A stretch of 64,000 nucleotides of DNA, from NCBI RefSeq assembly GCF_041438865.1, contig NZ_CP109450.1, positions 5,396,501 to 5,460,500 of the forward strand, read 5' to 3'. Numbering within the stretch: the first letter of the stretch is position 1; each line of letters opens with the position of its first letter. Source of the stretch: Streptomyces sp. NBC_01471. Its GTDB lineage: Bacteria > Actinomycetota > Actinomycetes > Streptomycetales > Streptomycetaceae. A program made the translations under genes and the position numbers. Shown piece after piece: positions 35,862-44,002 of the stretch. The notes below the pieces were generated by a model. That model worked only from the letters and a program-made list of their open reading frames with translations. It ran no database searches and had not been told where the DNA came from.

Positions 35862-36746
35862 ATGAGCGGCGGTTGGCTGGTCACCGGGGCAGGCGGGATG
35901 CTCGCCCGGGACCTCCTCGCACGGCTGGCGGACGACGGCACCCCGGCGGCCGGACTGGACCGCGCGGCGCTCGACATCACCGACCCCGCGGCCGTCCGCG
36001 GCGCGCTGGCGGAGCACCGTCCCGCAGTTGTCGTCAACTGCGCGGCCTGGACCGCGGTCGACGACGCCGAGTCCGCGGAGGAGCAGGCGCTCGCCGTCAA
36101 CGGCACGGGCCCCCGGGTCCTGGCCGAGGCGTGCCGGGAGACCGGCGCCGTGCTGCTCCAGATCTCCACGGACTACGTGTTCGCCGGTGACGGCACCCAG
36201 CCGTACGCGGAGGACGCCCCGGTGGCCCCGCGCAGCGCGTACGGCCGCACCAAGCTGGCCGGCGAGCAGGCCGTGCTCGGTGTGCTGCCCGAGCGCGGGT
36301 ACGTGGTGCGCACGGCCTGGCTGTACGGGGCGGGCGGCGGCAACTTCGTCCGGACGATGGTGCGGCTGGAGGCGGTCAAGGACACCCTGGACGTGGTGGA
36401 CGACCAGTGCGGCCAGCCCACCTGGACCGCCGACCTGGCGGATCTGCTGGTGCGCCTCGGCACGGGCGCCCTCGCGGGCACCGCGCCCGCGGGCGTCTAC
36501 CACGGCACCAGCGGCGGTGCGACGACCTGGTTCGGGCTCACCCGGGAGATCTTCCGGCTGCTGGACGCGGACCCGGCGCGGGTGCTGCCCACGACCAGCG
36601 AGGCCTTCGTACGGCCCGCGCCGCGTCCCGCGTACAGCGTGCTCGGCCACGACCGCTGGGCGGCCGCGGGCATCGAACCGCTCCGCGACTGGCGGCTCGC
36701 GCTGGCCGACGCGTTCCCGGCGCTGGTCGCCGCCGAGCGCTCCTGA
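35862..36746 (+). CDS. rfbD: dTDP-4-dehydrorhamnose reductase
   Basis: 294 aa SDR. GAGGMLARDLLARL binds the cofactor, NCAAWTAVDDAE and STDYVFAGDGTQPYAED follow, and the catalytic Tyr-Lys lies in YGRTKLAGE. It performs the final NADPH reduction to dTDP-L-rhamnose. It is 125 nt after rfbB, with ATG preceded by a GGTGAG-like site. A possible -10 TAGCGT lies at 35807-35812. Confidence 0.94.
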   Translation: MSGGWLVTGAGGMLARDLLARLADDGTPAAGLDRAALDITDPAAVRGALAEHRPAVVVNCAAWTAVDDAESAEEQALAVNGTGPRVLAEACRETGAVLLQISTDYVFAGDGTQPYAEDAPVAPRSAYGRTKLAGEQAVLGVLPERGYVVRTAWLYGAGGGNFVRTMVRLEAVKDTLDVVDDQCGQPTWTADLADLLVRLGTGALAGTAPAGVYHGTSGGATTWFGLTREIFRLLDADPARVLPTTSEAFVRPAPRPAYSVLGHDRWAAAGIEPLRDWRLALADAFPALVAAERS

Positions 36747-36917
36747 TCCCCCGGCGGGGGGTGGTGTGCGCCGATTCCGTAAATGTTCTGCTGCCCTCCG
36801 GGGGCGGCCCGGCCAATGGAGATGTACCTCAGCACCGAGGCTTTCACGTCCCGGCGCTCATGAGGTACCTTCGCCGGGGATCGGACCAGTCGTTATTTCC
36901 GACGAAGGGCGCTCCCT

Positions 36918-37712
36918 GTGAACCGTCATGAATTCCTGCGCGGCATCCATCGCGTATACCGTCCCCGCACCTATTTGGAGATCGGGGTCAATGACGGGCG
37001 CAGCCTGGCGCTTTCCCGGGTACCTTCCATCGCCGTCGACCCCGCATTCAAGGTCGTGACATCGATCAGTTGTGACGTGCATCTGGTCAAGCAGACGAGT
37101 GATGCGTTCTTCGCCCGCAAGGACCCGCTGCTGCACCTCCGGCCGGGACGCAACCCCTTCCGGGCCCTCGCCCGCAGGGACCCGCTGGGGCTGCTGGGCG
37201 CCGACCCCCGCCTGGAGCTGTCGTTCATCGACGGCATGCACCTCTTCGAGTTCGCCCTGCGCGACTTCATGAACGTCGAGAGGCACGCCCGCTGGAACAG
37301 CGTGATCGTCCTGGACGACATGCTGCCGCGCAACGTCGACGAGGCGGCCCGCGACCGGCACACCGGGGCGTGGACGGGCGACGTCTACAAGGTCGCCGAG
37401 GTGTTGCGGCGGTTCCGCCCCGACCTGCTGGTCGTCGAGGTGGACACCAAGCCGACCGGCGTGGTCGCCGTCTTCGGCGCCGACCCGTCGAGCACCGTAC
37501 TGAAGCAGAACTACGACGCCATCCTCGCGGAGTACGTCACCGAGGACCCGCAGGACGTCCCGGAGGAGGTGCTGGCGCGCAAGCGCGCGGTGGCCCCCGA
37601 GGCGCTGCTCGGCGCGGGCTTCTGGTCCGGTCTCGTCCGCGCCCGCAACCTCAGCCGCCCGCGCTCGGCCTTCCCCGGTCTGCGCCGGCAGATCGAGCGC
37701 GTCACGGGCTGA
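36918..37712 (+). CDS. Class I methyltransferase-like protein of the wall-polymer island
   Basis: 264 aa, GTG start with GAAGGG about 9 nt upstream. YLEIGVNDGRSLAL resembles SAM-binding motif I, LSFIDGMHLFEFALRDF resembles the post-II region of Methyltransf_24-type proteins, and VIVLDDMLPRN follows. The C-terminal ~50 residues are basic. It could methylate a sugar of the polymer, but the substrate is not deducible and SAM use is not proven. It lies between rfbD and convergent rfbC. Confidence 0.75.
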   Translation: MNRHEFLRGIHRVYRPRTYLEIGVNDGRSLALSRVPSIAVDPAFKVVTSISCDVHLVKQTSDAFFARKDPLLHLRPGRNPFRALARRDPLGLLGADPRLELSFIDGMHLFEFALRDFMNVERHARWNSVIVLDDMLPRNVDEAARDRHTGAWTGDVYKVAEVLRRFRPDLLVVEVDTKPTGVVAVFGADPSSTVLKQNYDAILAEYVTEDPQDVPEEVLARKRAVAPEALLGAGFWSGLVRARNLSRPRSAFPGLRRQIERVTG

Positions 37713-37716
37713 CCAC

Positions 37717-37779
37717 GCGGGACCGGACGGCGATCAGCCGCGCCCTGTCCGGGGCGCGCCGGCCCCCGTCCGGTCCCGC
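37717..37779. terminator. Bidirectional terminator between convergent genes
   Basis: A 14-bp perfect outer stem (37717-37730 with 37766-37779) encloses a GCGCCC/GGGCGC hairpin (37740-37745 with 37752-37757). Confidence 0.85.
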
Positions 37780-37790
37780 GCGCGGCGGGG

Positions 37791-38384
37791 TCAGCCGCGT
37801 AGCTTCTCGGCGTACGCGAGGCAGTCCGCGTACGACGGCAGCAGCCCCTGGGCCTCGGCCTCGGCAAGCGTCGGAGCCACCGCGTCCTTGTCGGACAGCA
37901 GCGGGGTGACATCGGCCGGCCAGTCGATGGCCAGCTCGGGGTCGAGCGGGTGGATGCCGTGCTCGCGCTGCGGGGCGTACCCCTCGGAGCAGAGGTAGAC
38001 GAGGGTGGCGTCGTCCGTCAGCGCCAGCAGGGCGTGGCCGAGCCCCTCGGCGAGGTAGACGGAGCGGTGGTCCACGTCGTCGAGCCGTACGGCCTCCCAC
38101 TTCTTGTACGTGGGTGAGCCGACCCGGATGTCGACCACGACGTCGAGAATGGCGCCGCGCACGCACTTGACGTACTTGGCCTGGCTCGGCGGCACGTCGG
38201 CGAAGTGGATTCCGCGCAGTGTGCCCCTCCGGGACACCGAGCAGTTGGCCTGGGCGAGCCGCAGACCGTGGCCGACGGCCTCGGACAGATCGGGCTCCTT
38301 GAACCACTCGTGGAAACTGCCGCGGCTGTCCGGAAAGACCTTCGGCTCGTGCACCCAGGCTCCCTCGATGGCGAGCTGCCGCAT
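37791..38384 (-). CDS. rfbC: dTDP-4-dehydrorhamnose 3,5-epimerase
   Basis: 197 aa cupin. The family signature runs from FPDSRGSFHEWFKEP through NCSVSRRGTLRGIHF (catalytic His) to YLAEGLGHALLALTDDATLVYLCSEGY. It catalyses the double epimerisation between RfbB and RfbD. It is the only rml gene on the minus strand. Together A, B, C and D form a complete dTDP-L-rhamnose pathway. Confidence 0.95.
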   Translation of the reverse strand: MRQLAIEGAWVHEPKVFPDSRGSFHEWFKEPDLSEAVGHGLRLAQANCSVSRRGTLRGIHFADVPPSQAKYVKCVRGAILDVVVDIRVGSPTYKKWEAVRLDDVDHRSVYLAEGLGHALLALTDDATLVYLCSEGYAPQREHGIHPLDPELAIDWPADVTPLLSDKDAVAPTLAEAEAQGLLPSYADCLAYAEKLRG

Positions 38385-38764
38385 CAGATCACGTCCTTGT
38401 CTGCATTTTCCGCTGCCGGGACATCAGGAATCTGTGGGGAATCTGTGGGGATTTCCCAGGGACCGGACGGGGGTAATTCCCGCGGGGCCCGCAATTCGGC
38501 CCTCCGCCCGCCCGGCCCCACTCGGCGCGCTTTGTGCCGCGCCGCTTCGCCATGCCGGAGAGCCGTCCGCCGGGCGGTGATTGTATCGGATGCGGAGTAG
38601 CAGCCTCCGGCTGCCCTGCTGTAGGGGGAATGTAAAAATTTCAGAACCGAGGGCGGCCGGTGGCGCCCCCAAGGGGTGTGATACCGCCGCACCGTGTTCG
38701 AACTCGGCGAATATCAGTACCGCCTGTGAGGCAACCGTGAGCCGCATTTCACAGTCTTACTGAT
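38385..38764. other. 380-bp divergent promoter region between rfbC and a GT2 gene
   Basis: No gene is seen. It contains the tandem 11-bp repeat at 38430-38451, an 8-bp palindrome GTTCGAAC at 38696-38703, and an AT-richer patch at 38631-38642. Promoters for both flanking genes must lie here, but I cannot assign their hexamers. Confidence 0.5.
38430..38451. repeat. Tandem 11-bp repeat upstream of rfbC
   Basis: AATCTGTGGGG occurs twice head to tail (38430-38440 and 38441-38451), about 45 nt upstream of the rfbC start. It may be a direct-repeat operator or chance slippage. Confidence 0.5.
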
Positions 38765-38767
38765 GTG

Positions 38768-39979
38768 ATGAGCACAAGTGAGCCCGACGTGACCGTTGTC
38801 GTCGGTGCCTATGAAGCAATGCCGTACCTCGTGAAGTGCCTTGAGTCCGTGGAGGCCCAGACCCTGGGCGCGGAACGGATCGAGATCGTCGCCGTGGACG
38901 ACGGATCGACGGACGGCACGGGGGAGTACCTCGAAGAGTTCGCCGCCAGGTCGGAGATCCGCACGACCGTCGTCCGGCAGAAGAACTCCGGGGGCCCCAG
39001 CGGACCGCGCAACGTCGGTCTCGGGCTCGCTCGCGGCCGCTATGTGTTCTTCCTCGACGCGGACGACTACTTCGGCGAGGAGGCGCTCGAACGCATGGTG
39101 GCGATGGGTGACCGCGCCGGTACGGACGTGGTGCTCGGCAAGGTCGTCGGCGTCAACCGCGGTGCGCCCAAGTCCATGTGGAAGAAGACCGTCGAGCGCG
39201 CGGACGTCTTCGACTCGCAGATCAAGTTCACCCTGAGTGCCCAGAAGCTCTTCCGGCGCGCGCTGCTCGAACGCCTCGGGATCACCTTCGACGAGGGCCT
39301 CAAGACGGGCGAGGACGCGCTCTTCACCCTGGAGACCTATCTGCGCGGCGGCGGAGTGTCCGTCATCTCCGACTACACCTGCTACTACCTGGTGGGCCGC
39401 GACGACGGCAAGCACGTGACGAAGAGTGGCAGTTACCTGCTGCGGTTCGACTCGGCGCGGGCCCTGATGGGGCTCATAGCCCAGTACGTCCCGCCGGGGC
39501 CGCAGCGCGACAAGCTCATGGTGCGACCCTTCGTGGTCACCCTGCTCCCGCAGTTCGGCCCCGGCTTCCTCAAGCAGTCCGCCGAGGTCCAGCAGAAGCG
39601 GATGGACCTCGCGGCGCCGCTGATGGCCGCGTACTGGAACCCCGGCGTGGCCAGGAGACTCAAGCCGGCCGAGCGGCTGCGGCTGCACTGCGTCGCGCTC
39701 GGCCGGACCGACCTCCTCACCGGCGCCCTCACCGAGCTCAAGAAGGGCAAGCAGCCCGAGCGGGTCGGGCGCGGCCTCAACGGCACGTACCACCTTGCCC
39801 TGCCGTACTTCAGGGACCGCTCCGCCGGCATCCCCGACCACATCTACGCCGTGCCCTGCCGCCCGCTCTGGCGGCGGCTGCCCGCGGCGGGACGCACCCG
39901 GCTGCGCAGGCTGCGCAAGTGGGCCGCGGCCAACCCTGTCCAGCGCGTGGAATCCCCGAGCGCGGGCGGACGCGGCTGA
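38768..39979 (+). CDS. GT2-family glycosyltransferase
   Basis: 403 aa. The GT-A fold is clear: VTVVVGAYEAMPYLVKCLES, VAVDDGSTDGTGEYL and the DxD motif FLDADDYF, then KTGEDALFTLETYL. The C-terminal ~150 residues resemble teichoic-acid glycosyltransferases of the TarS type. It probably decorates or builds the wall polymer. The start could be GTG 38765 or ATG 38768, which are adjacent; no Shine-Dalgarno sequence is visible. It is 15 nt before proB. Confidence 0.88.
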   Translation: MSTSEPDVTVVVGAYEAMPYLVKCLESVEAQTLGAERIEIVAVDDGSTDGTGEYLEEFAARSEIRTTVVRQKNSGGPSGPRNVGLGLARGRYVFFLDADDYFGEEALERMVAMGDRAGTDVVLGKVVGVNRGAPKSMWKKTVERADVFDSQIKFTLSAQKLFRRALLERLGITFDEGLKTGEDALFTLETYLRGGGVSVISDYTCYYLVGRDDGKHVTKSGSYLLRFDSARALMGLIAQYVPPGPQRDKLMVRPFVVTLLPQFGPGFLKQSAEVQQKRMDLAAPLMAAYWNPGVARRLKPAERLRLHCVALGRTDLLTGALTELKKGKQPERVGRGLNGTYHLALPYFRDRSAGIPDHIYAVPCRPLWRRLPAAGRTRLRRLRKWAAANPVQRVESPSAGGRG

Positions 39980-39981
39980 CA

Positions 39982-39987
39982 TAGATT
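39982..39987 (+). promoter_or_regulatory. -10 element TAGATT for leaderless proB
   Basis: TAGATT overlaps the gap after the GT2 stop and is followed by 7 nt before the proB GTG. Confidence 0.5.
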
Positions 39988-39994
39988 CGGCCGT

Positions 39995-41122
39995 GTGACA
40001 GAGGCAAGGCAACTCGTAACGGAAGCCCGCAGGATCGTCGTGAAGGTCGGATCCTCCTCCCTCACGACCGCGGCCGGCGGGCTCGACGCTGACCGGGTGG
40101 ACGCCCTCGTCGACGTACTGGCCAAGGTCAGGAGCGGCGGCGAGAAGGAGGTCGTGCTCGTCTCCAGCGGAGCCATCGCCGCCGGTCTCGCCCCGCTGGG
40201 CCTGGCCCGCAGGCCCAAGGACCTGGCCAGGCAGCAGGCCGCCGCCAGCGTCGGCCAGGGGCTGCTCGTCGCCCGGTACACCGCGTCCTTCGCGCGCTAC
40301 GGGGTCCGGGTCGGGCAGGTGCTGCTGACCTCCGACGACACCAGCCGCCGGGCCCACTACCGCAACGCCTACCGGACCCTGGACCAGCTCCTCGCCATGG
40401 GCGCCCTGCCGGTCGTCAACGAGAACGACACGGTGGCCACGGACGAGATCCGCTTCGGCGACAACGACCGGCTCGCCGCCCTCGTGGCCCATCTCGTCCG
40501 GGCCGACCTGCTCGTCCTGCTCTCGGACGTCGACGGGCTGTACGACGGCGACCCGGCGAAGCCGGGCACCCGCCGGATCGCCGAGGTCACGGGCCCCGAC
40601 GACATCGCGCACGTCTCCATCGGCTCGGCGGGGAAGGCGGGCGTCGGCACCGGCGGCATGGTCACCAAGGTCGAGGCCGCCAGGATCGCCGCCGCGGCCT
40701 CCGTCCCGGTCGTGCTGACCTCCGCGTCGCGCGCCGCCGACGCCCTCGCGGGCCGGGACACCGGCACGTACTTCCACCGCACCGGCCGCCGCTCGGCCGA
40801 CCGGCTGCTCTGGCTCCAGCACGCGTCGACCCCCCGGGGCGCGCTCACCCTGGACGACGGCGCGGTGCGGGCGGTCGTCGAGCGGAACTCCTCGCTGCTG
40901 CCCGCCGGAATCGCCGCGGTCGAGGGTGAGTTCAGCGCCGGGGACCCGGTGGAGCTGCGGGACACAGCGGGCCGCACCGTCGCCCGCGGCCTGGTCAACT
41001 TCGACGCCAAGGAGCTCCCCCAGCTGCTCGGCCGCTCCACCCGGGAGCTCGCCCGGGAACTCGGTCCGGCCTACGAGCGGGAAGTCGTACACAGAGACGA
41101 TCTCGTTGTCATGGTCCCCTGA
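39995..41122 (+). CDS. proB: Glutamate 5-kinase
   Basis: 375 aa. The amino-acid-kinase domain has VVKVGSSSL, VSSGAIAAGL, NENDTVATDE, LLSDVDGLYDGDP and GTGGMVTKVEAA. A C-terminal PUA domain (~residues 285-365) is present, as in the full-length enzyme. It performs the first step of proline synthesis. Translation is probably leaderless. The pathway partner proA is 732 nt downstream, past one hypothetical gene. Confidence 0.96.
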   Translation: MTEARQLVTEARRIVVKVGSSSLTTAAGGLDADRVDALVDVLAKVRSGGEKEVVLVSSGAIAAGLAPLGLARRPKDLARQQAAASVGQGLLVARYTASFARYGVRVGQVLLTSDDTSRRAHYRNAYRTLDQLLAMGALPVVNENDTVATDEIRFGDNDRLAALVAHLVRADLLVLLSDVDGLYDGDPAKPGTRRIAEVTGPDDIAHVSIGSAGKAGVGTGGMVTKVEAARIAAAASVPVVLTSASRAADALAGRDTGTYFHRTGRRSADRLLWLQHASTPRGALTLDDGAVRAVVERNSSLLPAGIAAVEGEFSAGDPVELRDTAGRTVARGLVNFDAKELPQLLGRSTRELARELGPAYEREVVHRDDLVVMVP

Positions 41123-41277
41123 AACGGCTGAAACACCAGCCTTTCAGCAGGGACCTTCGGGAAAACCGTCACGCGCCGGGCGCCGGGCTGGTCAACTTTG
41201 TCCCGGGAGCCCGCTCCCGACCACTGCCCGGCCCGTCACCGCGGGGCAGACGCCGCAACGCACACAGGAGGCCGCCG

Positions 41278-41763
41278 GTGAGACGAGCCCGTCCCGGGGC
41301 ACCGTCCCGGGGAACCGGGGAGCGGACCCTGACGAGTGTCGGCGCGGGGGCCGGCTTCGACGAACGCCCGGAAGCGGACGCGCACGGGGAACAGCGCCCG
41401 CAGCCCGGGGAGGAAGCGGCCCTGTCGAAGCTGTGGCACATCACCCTGAGCGTGTCGGGCCGTCCCGCCCCGCTCAAGGAGGTCAGGCGCGGTCTCGAAC
41501 AGCTCGCACATGACCACCCCTTCCTGCTGACCAGCCGGTACGCCGACGACCACGCGGAGATCCGCTACTGGGAGGAGGCGCGGGACCTGCACGACGCCGC
41601 AGCGGTGGCCCTGCGGCTCTGGGGCGAGCACCGCTCCACGTCACAGCTGCCGCCGTGGGAGATCGTGGGCCTGGAGGTCATCGACCGTGCGACCTACCAC
41701 CTGCGGATAGCCGAGGGATACGGCCCGCCGCCGGCGGCACCGGTAGGGGTGCATCCCTACTGA
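41278..41763 (+). CDS. Hypothetical protein between proB and proA
   Basis: 161 aa if started at GTG 41278, which has a perfect AGGAGG at 6 nt. The first ~48 residues are low complexity. The conserved part begins SKLWHITLSVSGRPAPL, runs through HDHPFLLTSRYADDHAEIRYWEEARDL and ends PPAAPVGVHPY. A second start, CTG 41422, also has a strong site (GGGGAGGAA, 6 nt) and sits exactly at the beginning of the conserved part. Small soluble alpha/beta protein; I do not recognise a function. Expect homologues next to proA in other Streptomyces. Confidence 0.75.
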   Translation: MRRARPGAPSRGTGERTLTSVGAGAGFDERPEADAHGEQRPQPGEEAALSKLWHITLSVSGRPAPLKEVRRGLEQLAHDHPFLLTSRYADDHAEIRYWEEARDLHDAAAVALRLWGEHRSTSQLPPWEIVGLEVIDRATYHLRIAEGYGPPPAAPVGVHPY

Positions 41764-41842
41764 CCGTCCCCGGGGAGCCGCCCGCGAGGCCCCTGCCGTC
41801 TCGGAGCGTGGGATAACGGACGGACGCCCGCAGACCGCGCAT

Positions 41843-41848
41843 TAGTCT
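41843..41848 (+). promoter_or_regulatory. -10 element TAGTCT for leaderless proA
   Basis: TAGTCT is followed by 6 nt and the proA ATG, with no ribosome-binding site. Confidence 0.6.
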
Positions 41849-41854
41849 GCGGGC

Positions 41855-43138
41855 ATGACCTCGCTCTCCCCGCTCTCCGACCAGTCCCCGGTCATTCAGG
41901 CCGCCTACCGGTCCCGCGCCGCCGCGGCCGACCTCGCGCCCCTGCCGCGCGCGGCCAAGGACGACGCGCTGCTGGCCATCGCCGACGCGCTCGAAGTGCG
42001 TACGTCCGAGATCGTCGGGGCCAACGCCGAGGACGTCGCGAAAGCCAGGGCCGCCGGCGCCGCCGAGACGGTCATCGACCGCCTCACCCTCACCCCCGAC
42101 CGCATCCGCGCCATCGCCCGGGACGTACGGGACGTCGCGGCGCTGCCCGACCCGGTCGGCGAGGTCGTACGGGGCTCGACGCTGCCCAACGGAATCGACC
42201 TGCGCCAGGTGCGGGTGCCGCTCGGCGTCGTCGGGATCATCTACGAGGCCAGGCCCAACGTGACCGTGGACGCCGCCGCGCTCTGCCTGAAGTCGGGCAA
42301 CGCGGTGCTGCTGCGCGGCTCGGCCTCCGCGTACGCCTCCAACACCGCGCTCGTGCGGGTGCTGCGCGACGCTGTCGGGGGCTCCGGACTGCCGGCCGAT
42401 GCCGTCCAGCTCGTACCGGGGGAGTCCCGTGAATCCGTGCGGGAGCTGATGCGTGCCCGCGGCATGGTCGACGTGCTCATCCCGCGCGGCGGGGCGTCCC
42501 TGATCCGTACCGTCGTCGAGCAGTCCACCGTCCCGGTCATCGAGACCGGCACCGGCAACTGCCATGTGTACGTGGACGCGCAGGCCGACATCGACATGGC
42601 GGTCGCCATCCTCGTCAACTCCAAGGCCCAGCGGCCCTCCGTCTGCAACGCGGCCGAGACCCTCCTGGTCCACCGGGACATCGCGGACGCGTTCCTGCCG
42701 AGGGCGCTCGACGCACTCGCCGAGGCGGGCGTGACGGTGCACGGCGACGAGCGGGTGCTGGAGCACGCCGCCGGGACCAAGGCGACGGTCGTCGAGGCGA
42801 CCGCGGACGACTGGGAGGCCGAGTACCTCTCGTACGACATCGCGGCCGCCGTCGTCGACTCGCTGGACGCGGCCGTCGCGCACATCAGGCTGTGGACATC
42901 CGGCCACACCGAGGCGATCGTCACCACTTCGCAGGCCGCGGCCCGCCGCTTCACCCAGCTGGTCGATTCCACGACGGTCGCCGTCAACGCGTCCACCCGG
43001 TTCACCGACGGCAGTCAGTTCGGATTCGGTGCCGAGATCGGGATCTCCACGCAGAAGCTGCACGCGCGGGGGCCGATGGGGCTGCCCGAGCTGACCTCGA
43101 CCAAGTACATCGTGACAGGGGACGGTCACATTCGGTGA
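41855..43138 (+). CDS. proA: Gamma-glutamyl phosphate reductase
   Basis: 427 aa aldehyde-dehydrogenase-like enzyme. The catalytic Cys is in RPSVCNAAETLLVH; GVVGIIYEARPNVTVDAA, IETGTGNCHVYVD and FTDGSQFGFGAEIGIST are family signatures. It reduces gamma-glutamyl phosphate to the semialdehyde for proline. The ATG start sits 6 nt after a -10 element. Confidence 0.97.
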   Translation: MTSLSPLSDQSPVIQAAYRSRAAAADLAPLPRAAKDDALLAIADALEVRTSEIVGANAEDVAKARAAGAAETVIDRLTLTPDRIRAIARDVRDVAALPDPVGEVVRGSTLPNGIDLRQVRVPLGVVGIIYEARPNVTVDAAALCLKSGNAVLLRGSASAYASNTALVRVLRDAVGGSGLPADAVQLVPGESRESVRELMRARGMVDVLIPRGGASLIRTVVEQSTVPVIETGTGNCHVYVDAQADIDMAVAILVNSKAQRPSVCNAAETLLVHRDIADAFLPRALDALAEAGVTVHGDERVLEHAAGTKATVVEATADDWEAEYLSYDIAAAVVDSLDAAVAHIRLWTSGHTEAIVTTSQAAARRFTQLVDSTTVAVNASTRFTDGSQFGFGAEIGISTQKLHARGPMGLPELTSTKYIVTGDGHIR

Positions 43139-43191
43139 CCCTCTGGGGGGTCGGCTTCGTACTCTCCCTGCCCAAATCCCCCCGCCGGGTC

Positions 43192-43197
43192 TACTCT
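43192..43197 (+). promoter_or_regulatory. -10 element TACTCT for leaderless membrane protein gene
   Basis: TACTCT with 6 nt to the GTG at 43204. The same hexamer and spacing precede the paralogue at 44003. Confidence 0.6.
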
Positions 43198-43203
43198 GAT
43201 GGC

Positions 43204-43866
43204 GTGCCGGACGACGTGGGGGGCAGGCCGTTCCAGGACGGCTGGGAGCCTGACGACGACCGCGGAGGAGCGGACGAGGAATTCGCCTCCGTGGTCTTCG
43301 GCGAGGACTTCGTCAGGGCCGCCACCATCCACGAACCGACCGCGGTCGAGCGGCTGCTGGCCGCCGCCGAGGCGCGCGCGGAGGCCGAGGCCGCCAGGGC
43401 GCGCGCGGGCGGCCCGGGCGGCGAGGACGACCACTTCGACGAGTACGACGAGTTCCTCCGCCAGAACGCGGGGGAGTACGGCCTGCTGTACGGGCCGGGC
43501 GGCGCCGGTGGGTACGGCGTGGGGCCCGACGACGGAGAGAGCGGCCCCTACGGGCTGCACGGCGGCGTTCTGCGCCCGTACCGCGGCCGGGCCCGCTGGC
43601 ACCGGCCGGTGGCCTGGCTGCTGGCCCTCGTCATGGGAATCGGCATGGTGGCGCTCGCCTTCGCCGCGGTCTACCGCGGAGCGTCGGCCAGCAGGCAGGA
43701 CCAGGTGCCCGCCCCGGTGACGACCGGGGTCGGCGCCGTGCCGGGCGGCGCGGGCGTCACCCGGCCGTCACCGTCGCAGTCGCGGTCGGTCCCGGCGGGA
43801 CACACGGCCAGCGGCGCGGTGGGCCATTCGGCCCCACCTGCCTCCGTGCTTCCGCGCACTCGCTGA
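43204..43866 (+). CDS. Single-pass membrane protein, tandem paralogue 1 (SVVFGEDFVRAA motif)
   Basis: 220 aa from GTG 43204. The N-terminal acidic cytoplasmic part contains SVVFGEDFVRAA at residues 29-40 followed by an Ala/Glu/Arg helix (AVERLLAAAEARAEAEAA), then a Gly/Tyr-rich stretch, one membrane helix (VAWLLALVMGIGMVALAFAA) and a short Pro/Ser-rich outer tail. It shares the SVVF motif and topology with the next gene. Function unknown; no enzyme motif. Leaderless promoter. Confidence 0.8.
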   Translation: MPDDVGGRPFQDGWEPDDDRGGADEEFASVVFGEDFVRAATIHEPTAVERLLAAAEARAEAEAARARAGGPGGEDDHFDEYDEFLRQNAGEYGLLYGPGGAGGYGVGPDDGESGPYGLHGGVLRPYRGRARWHRPVAWLLALVMGIGMVALAFAAVYRGASASRQDQVPAPVTTGVGAVPGGAGVTRPSPSQSRSVPAGHTASGAVGHSAPPASVLPRTR

Positions 43867-43990
43867 CCGCGGCATCCGGCCGCCCGGAGCGCCCAGAGGC
43901 CCACGGCTGCCGTGCCGCCGCGTGCGGACGGTGTGCGGGCCGCCCGGAAGTTGTCCCGTACGGGGGCGTTTAGGCAGCCCCGCCACGACC

Positions 43991-43996
43991 TACTCT
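43991..43996 (+). promoter_or_regulatory. -10 element TACTCT for the second leaderless paralogue
   Basis: TACTCT followed by 6 nt and the ATG at 44003, matching the upstream paralogue. Confidence 0.6.
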
Positions 43997-44002
43997 CAAG
44001 GT

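Noticed and set aside
27523..39979. Genomic island or recent transfer
   Set aside because: No integrase, tRNA junction, direct-repeat ends or clear composition shift in the coding parts; only a few intergenic stretches are less GC-rich.
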